From Guyanagaster necrorhizus (Eukaryota; Basidiomycota; Agaricomycetes; Agaricales; Physalacriaceae): a stretch of 64,000 bases of DNA. The stretch's first letter is position 1. The number at the start of each line of letters is the position of its first letter. This document shows, piece after piece, positions 1 to 8,532 of the stretch. The translations under genes and the position numbers were made by a program. The notes beneath the pieces were generated by a model that was not told the origin of the DNA, made no database searches, and was given only the letters and a program-made list of their open reading frames with translations. Location of the stretch: the NCBI RefSeq assembly GCF_019112545.1, contig NW_025064897.1, forward strand, positions 1 through 64,000, written 5' to 3'.

Positions 1-1380
1 GGAGGCTGCTGCCTTCCGCTTGTTGCAGTCCTCGGTCTTGTGTTTGGCTCCACAGAACATGCAAAGGTTGTTCTGGCGCCGGCGGTCTTTTTCTTCCTGG
101 GTAAGACGGCCATCTTTGCCTAGCTTGTCAGCATAGGGCTTAGGGGCAGTAGATTTTGGTGTGGAGCTGGAGTCCGAGGAAGAAGTGTTAGACCCTTTGG
201 ATTTGGGGTTGGGGAATTTATTGTCCCGGTTTTCACGGGCAATTTCGGTCTTTCGGGTCCAGTAGCGAGCATCAAGTTCTTGGGCAAGGAAGCGCATATC
301 ACGAAGGTTGTTTGGCTTCCCATGGTGTGCCATGTCATCCTTGATACGGGTGCAGAGGCCACGGTAAAAGGCATGGCGGAGAGAGTTATCTCCATACCCA
401 ATTTGTGAAGCATACTGGTTGAATTGGACCATATACTTCATGATCCGATCACCATCGCACATCCAAAGGTGTTCTAATGCATCTTCAGCATCTCCGATAG
501 CATCAAAGGGGCCGAAGTTGCTACGAAGCTCATCTAAGAAGGCTGCATAGGAGAATTGCCAGGCTGGTGGATTCCGCGGATTGGGGTTAAGAATGTCTGG
601 TTCGAACCAGTTGAGCGCAGTGCTGGCCAGGAATGAAATGGCATAGTTAACCTTGTTAGCATCTGTTGCAAACGTGGTAGGTCTGTTGTTGAAGTTCAAC
701 TGAAGGGAGACAATGAAAGCCTTTAGTTTGCGAGGGTCAGAGCCATCAAATGGTTCTGGTTCCTTGACCTTGGTATGGACAGTGGCTGGTTTAGGGTTGT
801 TGAGGGAGGCGGAGACTCCTCATAACAGGTTCATGAATTCTAGGAACATGTCCTGCTGGTTTGGATTGTTACTTCCTGTGGGGCCGTCGGTGCTGCCTGG
901 GCCATTGGGACCACCTGGTCCTCCTGGTCCCCCTGGTCCTCCTGGTCCACCTGGGAAAGGGTTTGGTGGATTGCCAGCCGGTTCCCGTCGGATGGGAGTA
1001 TGAGTAGGGGTGTCTTCATCTCTGCCCTCTGAGTCTGGGCTGTCTGGATTCCCATGGTTGTTGCCCAGGGATAAGGGGTCTATTGGGGGGTCGGTTCGGG
1101 TGCCATACATCAGGCTAGCCCATCGGGCCCCGTTGGTTGGGATGCTGGTGGCGTCGAAAGGGTTAGGGGAATCATTATAATTAGGTTGGCGGGCAGTGAA
1201 GCTAGAGTGATTGTAGGTTTCCCTACAGGAAGGTTGTCCCCCACTGGAGGCTGATCCGAACAGGCCTGGTTGTTCCTTTGAGGCAGATGCCGGGATGTCT
1301 TCCATGGAAAACATGTTTGGATGGGTGGGCTGCCTTTGTTCAGGATCGGTCTCTGTGGGTTCGGTAAATGTGGTGGACAT
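1..1380 (-). pseudogene. Ty3/Gypsy retrotransposon gag, interrupted by one stop, running off the left edge
   Basis: Minus-strand gag starting at the ATG at 1380. The N-terminal third is Pro/Gly/Ser-rich with a GGP tandem repeat near 910-955. A conserved retrotransposon-gag core follows (ALNWFEP, then an aromatic-rich helical region) and a zinc knuckle of the form CX2CX3HX4C near positions 25-65 (CMFCGAKH). One in-frame TGA sits at 820-822; beyond it the same frame is open to base 1, so a single nonsense change splits an otherwise intact gag. CGA to TGA is the simplest explanation, but the ancestral codon is inferred. Pol is outside the window. The gag ATG lies only 39 bases from the LTR end, so the leader is very short. 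The retroelement assignment is secure from fold order, zinc knuckle and the adjacent LTR; activity is unlikely with this stop unless it is read through. Confidence 0.85.
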
Positions 1381-1406
1381 GATAAAATTTTCGACTCAAG
1401 GGTTTG

Positions 1407-1419
1407 AGTTCAAATATAC
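1407..1419 (-). other. Putative primer-binding site of the Gypsy element
   Basis: These 13 bases directly follow the LTR end in element orientation, where a primer-binding site belongs. They do not begin with the TGG expected for a tRNA 3' CCA end. Bases 1407-1417 read AGTTCAAATAT on the plus strand, and the predicted RNA 5' end (1659 down to 1649 on the minus strand) reads AGTTCGAATAT, so the RNA start could pair with this site over 11 bases with one G-U wobble. This is the Tf1/sushi self-priming arrangement; see findings. Confidence 0.45.
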
Positions 1420-1911
1420 TGTTAGGAACGTGCCAATCGAGTGGGCTTGAGTGCATGTGCGGAGTCTGGTGGAGTGCGTGGGCATTGACGAAGCTATTGG
1501 CAACGTCACCCTTGAGTCGGAGCCCAAGGATCTGGATGGACAGAACGGAGTTCTGTCAGAGAAGTGAACAGGAGTATCCTTCGGAGCGGAATCCGATGGA
1601 TGAGATAGGGAGGAGTGAGTACGAAGTGTAGATGGCTTATCCAAGTTGATATTCGAACTGAGTAGTTATGGTGGTATACACGGCTTTATATACTAATGGT
1701 AGCTAATTCCGAGTCGGGTTCCATTGGGTTCCGGTGTGAATATTCGCTACCGAGTTCGGGGTCTAGGTATTACAATGTGAAATACAGATGTGAAATGATA
1801 ATGGTGAAATGAAATTAGTAGGTAATGGGAAGCGGCCGGAGTCCGGTGGGTAGCATGATAGAATTCGTGGTTGGTTGAGGTGACACGGAGGCTGGCGGCA
1901 TGCATGTAACA
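1420..1911 (-). repeat. Upstream (5') LTR of the Ty3/Gypsy element
   Basis: In element orientation the segment begins TGTTAC (at 1911) and ends CCTAACA (at 1420), a matched terminal inverted repeat of the kind LTRs carry. It contains a TATA-like promoter. Its outer end breaks the Copia reading frame cleanly: the Copia codons run up to GC at 1912 and then change to LTR sequence. The first five bases outside, GCTAT at 1912-1916, should be one copy of the target-site duplication; the other copy would be beyond the left edge. Length 492 bases. Boundaries are inferred from the ends and the frame break, not from comparison with the second LTR, which is not in the window. Confidence 0.75.
1684..1692 (-). 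promoter_or_regulatory. TATA box inside the Gypsy LTR
   Basis: On the minus strand the motif reads TATATAAAG. It lies inside the LTR at the distance expected upstream of a U3/R border; transcription would start about 30 bases downstream, near 1660. Core promoter function is inferred from motif and position. Confidence 0.55.
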
Positions 1912-3248
1912 GCTATGCAATCTGTCTGAGACTCAGCTGACTCATCTATATCCATCCTCTTGACCATTTTCTTCTTAAATAGTCTCTTTACTGATCCCAT
2001 ATTTAAGTGGCCTAATGTTTTGTGCCACTTTTGCCATGATCGGGCTGATTTCATAGCATGGGCCTGGGTTATTTCTGGAACAATGATGTCAAGACTGTAC
2101 AGCTTTGATATTTTATCTCCATGGCCGATTATCTTACCATGTGGTGAGATAATATCCATTCTGGACTCTTTGAATCTAAGTTCAAATCCAGCATCTGTAA
2201 TGCGCCCTATTGACATAAGATTGAATGGTGCATCAGGGCAGTGGATACACTCCTTTAGTGTGACTGGAGTGATCTTTTCCCCTTCAACCATTTTAATCTT
2301 GACAGTTCCCCTTCCCAAGCCTTTGGATTTGCCTACACCAATGACTTCATGTCCTGGAGTTTCAACATAGTCAGAAAAATATAATCTATTTTTGACTATA
2401 TGTCTGGTAGCGCCAGAGTCCCCTAGCCATGATACTCCTGAGAGTGAAGTAAGTGCGACATCTGTTGCACAAAATATGTAGTCATCTTCTTCTGAGTCCG
2501 ATTTGGCAATATGTGCCTGAGTCTGGCCCTTTCCCTTTCCTTTCCATGACTTTCTGGAATTCTTCTTCCCATTTGGGCAATTTGTTCTGATGTGACCAGT
2601 TTCCCCACATTCGTAATATATGACTTTTGAATTGGACTTCTTGCCATGTGCTGCAAGTGTCGTAGTCCGATCAGAAGTCTTTTCCTTTAGTCGGATGTCC
2701 TCCTGAAGAATTCGGGAAATCAACTTGTAAGAATCTTTCAAGTCAGCAGTATCCACTGATGAGATGAATGAATTCCATGATTCCGGGAGTGATGTAAGCA
2801 GTGTAATAGAGAAGTCCTCCTCCTCAACTTTCTGCTTAAGGGATGCCAGCTCCTCCTGATAGGACCTCAAAGTCCTAATATGCTCCTCTATGTTTCCTCC
2901 TTCTTCGCACTGAGCTCTGAAGAATTTCCTTCTGACAAGGACAATTCCCATGGGTCCCCTAGACTCATACATATCTTCCAGAGCTTTCCAGGCTTCTGCC
3001 AAAGTCTTTGAACCAGCAATATATACCAGTGGGCCATCAGAAACCTGCAATCTTATTGTTGAAAGAGCCTTCCTATCACTCTTCTTCTAATCTGCCACCA
3101 GTGTCATGTCTGCCGGGGCCAGAATGCTTCCATCTGCATAATCAATTAGTCTTAAATCAGTTAGGATATTGATCATCTTGATTTTCCATGTCGGATAATT
3201 TTCCAGGCCCTTAAGGGGGTCAATTCTATACATGGACTGGCTATCCAT
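1912..3248 (-). pseudogene. Copia retrotransposon gag-protease-integrase start, disabled and split by the Gypsy insertion
   Basis: Reads from an ATG at 3248: a Copia gag (UBN2/gag-polypeptide type), a zinc knuckle near 2580-2620, an aspartic protease motif (DSGAT near 2415) and a GAG-pre-integrase segment (WHKTLGHLN), then stops at 1912 where the Gypsy LTR begins. The remaining integrase, RT and RNase H would lie left of the window. Two defects are visible. A TAG at 3087-3089 occupies a position where Copia proteins usually carry Trp (a WKKSDRKAL-like context). The first zinc-knuckle cysteine is Tyr (codon TAT at 2616-2618 where TGT is expected). Both are G to A on the coding strand. The family assignment is firm; the ancestral residues are inferred. 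Confidence 0.88.
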
Positions 3249-3314
3249 GCGGTTCTACATGTGTATGTAAAGTATGAAAGAGTGCGAAGTGAGTAGTGAC
3301 GTAAGTTCAGTTAT

Positions 3315-3331
3315 GGCTGGGGCCCATAACC
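3315..3331 (-). other. Copia primer-binding site complementary to the initiator tRNA anticodon region
   Basis: Immediately inside the LTR the element-strand sequence is GGTTATGGGCCCCAGCC. It is complementary to the anticodon stem-loop region of initiator tRNA-Met (the loop containing CAUAA), not to a tRNA 3' end. This is the half-tRNA priming style known for Copia-class elements. The assignment rests on recall of the initiator tRNA sequence and should be confirmed against this species' own tRNA. Confidence 0.65.
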
Positions 3332-3540
3332 TGTTGTAAGTAGAGAGCAGAGTAATGTAACAGAGAACTAGAATTAGCCTCTCGAGAGAGAAACGTTCTA
3401 CTTAAATACATTTCGTATTACTTCGAGATCTTTCTATGAGATACTAAATAAGTCCAGATCACGATCCAAGTCAGCTGCCACTGACTGGCATCGTATCTTC
3501 GAGTACGTTCTCGTACTCGCTCGGGATTGCTATCCCAACA
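3332..3540 (-). repeat. Upstream (5') LTR of the younger Copia element
   Basis: In element orientation the segment runs from TGTTGGGATAGC at 3540 to ...TTACAACA at 3332, 209 bases, with the TG...CA ends typical of Copia LTRs. The host sequence directly outside is the interior of an older copy of the same family, so the junction at 3540/3541 is well defined. CAATC at 3541-3545 should be one target-site duplication copy; the other would be beyond the window. Confidence 0.8.
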
Positions 3541-3912
3541 CAATCAGGTCTAGATCAGTTAAGATATCAATCATCTTGATTTTTCATATTGCATAGTTTT
3601 TAGACTCTTAAAGAGATCAATCCTGTAAACAGACTGGCTATCAATGTGGTTCTGTGCATGTACATAAAGTATAAAAGTGCAAAGTCATAAGTGGTTCAGT
3701 TAGGGCTGGAGTCTATAACCTGTTGTAACTAGAGAGAGGAGATTATAGAGAAGACAATTAATTTGCCTTTCAAGTGAGACCCATCATACTTAAATACATT
3801 TTATACTGCTTCTAGAATTTTCTATGAATTACTAAATATGTCTAAGGTCACAGTCCAAATCAGCTGTCATTGATTTTTCCGAACCTTTGAGTACTTCCTT
3901 GTTACTCACTTT
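3541..3912 (-). mobile_element. Degenerate older Copia copy (gag start plus LTR relic)
   Basis: Bases 3541-3720 match, in the same order and strand, the gag start and leader of the younger Copia (about 3130-3331). Bases 3721-3912 match its LTR. The two copies differ by many transitions: the primer-site core gggccc of the younger copy is gagtct here, and blocks such as the gag-start region are AT-enriched. The gag ATG is lost (plus-strand cat is aat near 3640). Homology fades about 3912, so the outer LTR end is missing. The younger Copia is inserted within this relic at 3540/3541. Confidence 0.75.
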
Positions 3913-3976
3913 ACTGTTTCACTTTCGCTTAGTCAGCCACAGGTGGTTCACGGTTAACTGCTTAGCAAATGCCTCC

Positions 3977-5677
3977 ATGGATCGCCCAGTCACCTCAAAG
4001 TCTCGCGGAATTTGCAAGTACTACAAGGAACCGAGAGGCTGCTTTTCCGGCAGCAAGTGCAAGTTCCTCCATGATGAGCCAAATGCTCGAGGCCTGACGC
4101 CCTACGATCAAGCAAAGACATGTCGCTTCTATGCTCAAGGTGCGCCATAGTCACTGCCCATGTTCATGTTTCTCACGCACTCTCTAGGTTATTGCAAGAG
4201 AGGAGATAAATGTTGGTTCAGACACACCCCACCACCGCCCAGTCAAGGCGACGACGACGACGACGAGCCCTGTTCCATTTGTTTTGAACAGCCCGTTACC
4301 TATGGCCTTCTTAGTGCGTCGTCGTGTTTTTTTTCGCTTGTACATTGATGGGTCCATGGTAGTGGGATGTAGTCACGTCTTCTGTATTTCGGTGCGTCGA
4401 GGGCTGACGTTGTCACTGAATATTGACGCCATTTTGCAGTGTATCAAGCAATGGCGAGATTCATCGAAGCAAAATAGAGATCCGGGCCCATCCAAAGTCA
4501 CCAAGCAATGCCCCATGTGCCGTGCTCCTTCCGCATACATCACCCCCTCCTCCCTCTTTTACAAGAACGAAGATCCCAGAAAGGAGAAGATCATACTTTC
4601 GTACAAGGAGAGCATGGCCAGGGTACCCTGTAGGTGCGTACTACCATGGTATCTCGCCAATCTTGGCTTATCAATTGTCATTCAGTTATTTTCAAGCATC
4701 CAAGATGGAAGATGCTACGAACCCATTTTGTCCCTTTGGCAAGGATTGCTTTTACCAGCACTTGAACGAGGACGGCACTCCTCACGTCTTCGTTCAGGGT
4801 GTTGAAGCATGTATGAAGGTGCGTCCCATCGTTCCCCCATGTGACTAGACATTCAACAAATTATAGATCTATTCACGGCGTCGGGCAAGACCTACGAGCG
4901 GGTTTCCGTTTCCCGGCAACTATCCAGACCCTGTCGAAATGATTGGATTGTTCATGGACACCATGGACAACCATTTTAGTGACATGGGAACGTTTGAAGA
5001 CACGCTTGATGCTATGCGAGCAGAGTTACGGCAATTGGGACTTAATAGCAACGATGCCCCAATCGTTCTTCCTCCGAGGGAGGCCGTGTCGCGTTATCTC
5101 GGCGATTTACTTCGTCCTGTTGGGCCACGACCAGCCGTTGTGGTAAGCAATTACTCGTCGCATAAACGGAAGCAAACTAAATCACGGATGTGGACAGGAC
5201 GAAACCATGCCGAACCTCGAACCAATTATTTCAAGCCCATCCCATGGAAATCGTACAAGAGAGAGCGGAAGAGGAGATACGCATGATAGCGACGACTCTA
5301 TGCCTCCCCTAGAGGATGTTGATGAGACTGACAGCGGCTCGGAGAGCAACTGGAACACGAGCGAGGATGATGAGGATGACGAGCTAGGTCCTCAAAATGT
5401 TGTTCCGCCTTCTGGGTTCATCTTTGGCACTGCGGGGCCTGTCGAAACGACTGCCCCTTGGTCTTCAGAGACAGGTGACGGAGAGATGGATTTAGGTATT
5501 GATATTGACGAGGAGACGACGGTAGATGGTGGGCAGTCCAGCACGGAAACTGGGCGACCACCATTTGTAACGGATGGTCGAGGACGAGTGATCGCTGCAA
5601 GCGAGGAGGAACAAGATAATTCATGGTCACGGCCGTCGCTCCTTGGTCGCTTTTTTTCTCTCGCACATCGTAATTAG
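3977..5677 (+). CDS. Makorin-like RING E3 ubiquitin ligase
   Basis: Seven exons (introns 4140-4187, 4314-4362, 4392-4439, 4634-4685, 4819-4866, 5143-5197) join to a 466-residue protein in phase. Order: two N-terminal CCCH zinc fingers (CKYYKEPRGCFSGSKCKFLH; then CRFYAQGYCKRGDKCWFRH), an Asp-rich linker, a C3HC4 RING (CSIC...CSHVFC...CIKQW...CPMC), and a third CCCH finger after it (NPFCPFGKDCFYQH). That arrangement is typical of makorins, RNA-binding RING E3 ligases. The C-terminus is acidic and low-complexity (DDEDDE near 5365-5385) and probably disordered. The start is the first ATG before the first finger. It lies only about 65 bases from a Copia relic, so the promoter is squeezed or transposon-derived. 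It ends 40 bases from the convergent ERV1 stop. Confidence 0.92.
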
Positions 5678-5717
5678 GTGTTGATGTAGATATATACTTG
5701 TAAAATAAACAGGTGCC

Positions 5718-6197
5718 CTAGTCACAGGTTCCATCTTTCCATCTCTCGTCCGTCTTTTCTAGTGAACAGTCAAACTTGGGTTTGCCGAGCTTCAAGTTGA
5801 CCTCATTGTGTCTCTCACACAACCACCGACTCAGGCCTGCCCTGCTGCTAACATCTGGTGGATGGGTCTGTATGTCCTCCCCAAAATCGCCGGCACAGTT
5901 GGAACATGGATACAGAATTGGGAGCGCTCTGAGCAGCGTAAGCATGTTGGCGCGCTGGTTCGGTGTCGGGCGCTCTGGATAGTAGGCGGCTGTGACATGG
6001 AGGAATGTCCACGTCGCGCGACCAAGTTGCTCAACGTCGGGAGGACAGTCGGCTGGTGATGTCGTTGGCGCCGCTGTTGCGATCTTTGTCGCTGTCATGG
6101 GCGGTCTCCAGGCTCGAAACGCGGCGCCGCTGCTACAGGCTCTGCAGGGCTTGCCATCTGGGCCGAGTACCATGCCTGGGGGAAGGGGCGATCCCAT
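5718..6197 (-). CDS. ERV1: Mitochondrial FAD-linked sulfhydryl oxidase Erv1/ALR
   Basis: Intron-free 159-residue protein. It has an N-terminal CXXC shuttle pair (CRAC, about residue 18), the Erv1/ALR core with the FAD-proximal active disulfide CSNC, the flavin-binding HNEVN motif and the structural FDC cysteine near the C-terminus. Erv1 sits in the intermembrane space, reoxidises Mia40 and passes electrons to cytochrome c or oxygen, so it drives import of small cysteine-rich proteins. Length and motif order match fungal Erv1. It is transcribed divergently from NDUFS5, itself a twin-CX9C protein of the class that this relay oxidises, with 65 bases between start codons. Confidence 0.93.
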   Translation of the reverse strand: MGSPLPPGMVLGPDGKPCRACSSGAAFRAWRPPMTATKIATAAPTTSPADCPPDVEQLGRATWTFLHVTAAYYPERPTPNQRANMLTLLRALPILYPCSNCAGDFGEDIQTHPPDVSSRAGLSRWLCERHNEVNLKLGKPKFDCSLEKTDERWKDGTCD

Positions 6198-6262
6198 GTT
6201 GGTATTAGTAAACCCTGGACTACTGCCTGTGGCTGTGTAATTCGGCTCCGACCGTGACCACG

Positions 6263-6625
6263 ATGTCTGGATTCAGCTGGACAGGATGTGAGCCCGTCGT
6301 CTGCTTATTATTTCTACTGCTCACCTCCTTCTCAGCTCGACCTCGCTGCTTTGTCTATTGGCAAGAGTTTTCCAAATGCTACTCCCAAGCAGATATTCCC
6401 CAACAATGCGCAGCTCAGTCGGCTGATTACCTCGAGTGTCTACATGGTGACAAAGAGGTGAGCTCTGTTTGTTGTCTCTATCTCTGTCGTCTGGCTAACG
6501 TCGACCAGGCAGCCCGTACTGCTGCCATCGCTACAGAAGCTACTCGCCAGGGCGCCGCAAAGGTTCAAGAGGCGGCAAAGGAGGAGGGTCTGCCCGTCGG
6601 CGTTGGCCTCATACGGCGCTCGTAG
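6263..6625 (+). CDS. NDUFS5: Complex I subunit NDUFS5-like twin-CX9C protein
   Basis: Three exons (introns 6288-6335 and 6458-6508) give 87 residues. The protein has two CX9C motifs (from C-FVYWQEFSK-C and C-AAQSADYLE-C) and a DYLECLHGDKE segment characteristic of the NDUFS5/15-kDa complex I subunit. Twin-CX9C proteins are imported to the mitochondrial intermembrane space and oxidised by the Mia40-Erv1 system; NDUFS5 then assembles into the proton-pumping arm of NADH dehydrogenase. The start is the ATG giving MSGFSW, a conserved N-terminus in fungal homologues as I recall them. The C-terminus is Ala/Glu-rich. Confidence 0.87.
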   Translation: MSGFSWTGCEPVVCLLFLLLTSFSARPRCFVYWQEFSKCYSQADIPQQCAAQSADYLECLHGDKEVSSVCCLYLCRLANVDQAARTAAIATEATRQGAAKVQEAAKEEGLPVGVGLIRRS

Positions 6626-6757
6626 TTTGTCCAAACCATGATATCTTTGAATCATCACATTCAAAACTACGAAACACTATACATGTAACCTCCAAGAAAT
6701 ATTACAAGTCCAGCCGAAAGACACAGGGTAAAAATAACGATACAATACTTTCATCCC

Positions 6758-8260
6758 TTAGTCTATAACATCCTTGGCTGAATCTTCACCGGAATCCAGT
6801 AAGCTATGGACATGCGTCAGCGTTAGAAAACCGATAACCAAAGGAACGCACCTGAACTGCTTCATCAGAGAACACTCGCCGCCATTTTCGAGGTCAATGT
6901 TGTACGAGTAAAAGTAGCCCTCAGAAGAAATCACCATCACCTGCGGCATTGTCCCACTCAGTGCAACCACACACCGTGCACCGCTCGTCGGCAACCGCAA
7001 GAAAGCAAAGTCTCTGGACGGCTCCCACATCTCCGTTATGGTATTGGGAAGATACCCGCCCATCGAATGCGATATGCTCTTCGTGACCTGTAACGACTTC
7101 CTCCTCAGACTGGACGACACTCCGCTGCCTTTCTTCTTCTCGATGAATGCCTCGTAACCCCCATCAAGCTGTGTCGTCTCCCTGCTGTCGACAGACTCTG
7201 CTGGGCTCGCCATTCCATCCTTCCTCTGCGCGTTTCCACCACCTAGACGAAAGATGTGGACTGTATCATGCGCTGAGCTTACTGCTAGCAACGAAGAAAC
7301 CAAATTGAAATTGATCGAATAGATTCGTGCTTCGCGCGTACCCCGGCGGAATTGGTAGAGTTTCTCAGCACCCGGGATGCTCCAGACACGAATAACAGTA
7401 CCTTTGTCAGAAGCGGTGGCTAAAAGAGAGCCGGTGGAATTGATGGACAAAAAGGATATGGGTGATTTGTGAGCTTGAATAACATTCGCGACGGTGAGTG
7501 AGCGGGTGGAGAACAGCAGAACGTCGCCAGATTGAGTCTGCGGCTGCGAAGACGGGGCGACTGGTGGTGGTGCAGCGAGGGGCGATGTTGGTGAAGGTAC
7601 AGGTGATGGATACGCCAAGAAAGAGCTATCGGCCGACGGAGAAAGGGCACAAATGGCTGGGACCGTCAGTACGCGCTTCATGAAAACACGCTGAAGCACA
7701 CCTTCAGGATTCGCCGTCGTTTCAATAACGTGTAACAGTCGCATGTTGGAAATGTCGTATATGTAAATCTCCGTTTCCAGCACAATGACAAGCGTTTTCC
7801 TGTTCAGCTTGACGGCGAGAATTGATGACGGAAAAAGTAGCTCGCATATCATGGATTGCCTCTGCAATTGAGTTGAGAGGCGACAGAGAAAAGGCCCTGT
7901 AGAAAGCACCTTTGTGTTTACTATCTGCAGCTTCCTTGGACTCGAATGCGGTTGGTCTGCCGCCCCGACTAGAGCTATCAGCGACGTGCAGAACAACATC
8001 TCTACTATACCGCGAGCACCATCATCTAGATAGCAAGGTAAGTAACAGACGACTACGATGCTCAGAAACGTACTCATTGTGTACACCCTCCCGAATGGCT
8101 CGCAATTGGTGATGCTGTAGCCCCTCCGAGTGCCGACCGACACGCATCTAACAGAATCTAAGCGTTTTTGCAAGTACATTCGAATCGAACATTCAGAAAC
8201 TCACGAGAAATCTTGATTAAAATTGGCAAAGAGCATGTTGCTGTTCGTCCGTTCAGCCAT
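6758..8260 (-). CDS. ATG18: Autophagy PROPPIN Atg18/WIPI
   Basis: Six exons (introns 8148-8204, 8026-8073, 7862-7909, 7657-7701, 6804-6851) encode 418 residues in phase. The beta-propeller signatures of Atg18 are present: [17 protein letters not shown] at the start, [22 protein letters not shown], and the phosphoinositide-binding FRRGT loop. Atg18 binds PI3P/PI(3,5)P2 on the pre-autophagosomal and vacuolar membranes and partners Atg2. A Ser/Pro-rich insert (about residues 170-195) and a basic insert near RRKSLQV lie in propeller loops. The start ATG at 8260 gives a standard N-terminus. A CACGTG element lies 66 bases upstream. Confidence 0.92.
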
Positions 8261-8325
8261 TAAGCAAGAGTAGTGGAGGTATACAGAGAAAGAGTAACTT
8301 AGCAAAATTGTATCACGTTGGTCTC

Positions 8326-8331
8326 CACGTG
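8326..8331. promoter_or_regulatory. CACGTG E-box upstream of ATG18
   Basis: Palindromic CACGTG 66 bases upstream of the ATG18 start. Fungal bHLH factors (Cbf1/Pho4 class) bind this core. No other evidence for use. Confidence 0.3.
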
Positions 8332-8532
8332 CGTGCAAATAATATTTCTTTATTCGGCTTCCACAGTCCTTCTACTCAGAGGAACGATTATTCTACAGGT
8401 CTACACACATCAGCTGCTGAGCTTCAAGGTAATTCATAGACAGCGAGACAAAATCAGCAAAGTTGGGATAAAGCATGACATAGCCGCGAAAAATACCAAC
8501 TCAGTAAAGTACTTCTTCCACGATTTTCTCCA

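Noticed and set aside
713..1003. Plus-strand open frame with a GPP-type collagen-like repeat
   Set aside because: It is the complement of the GGP repeat in the Gypsy gag on the other strand; nothing else supports a collagen-like gene.
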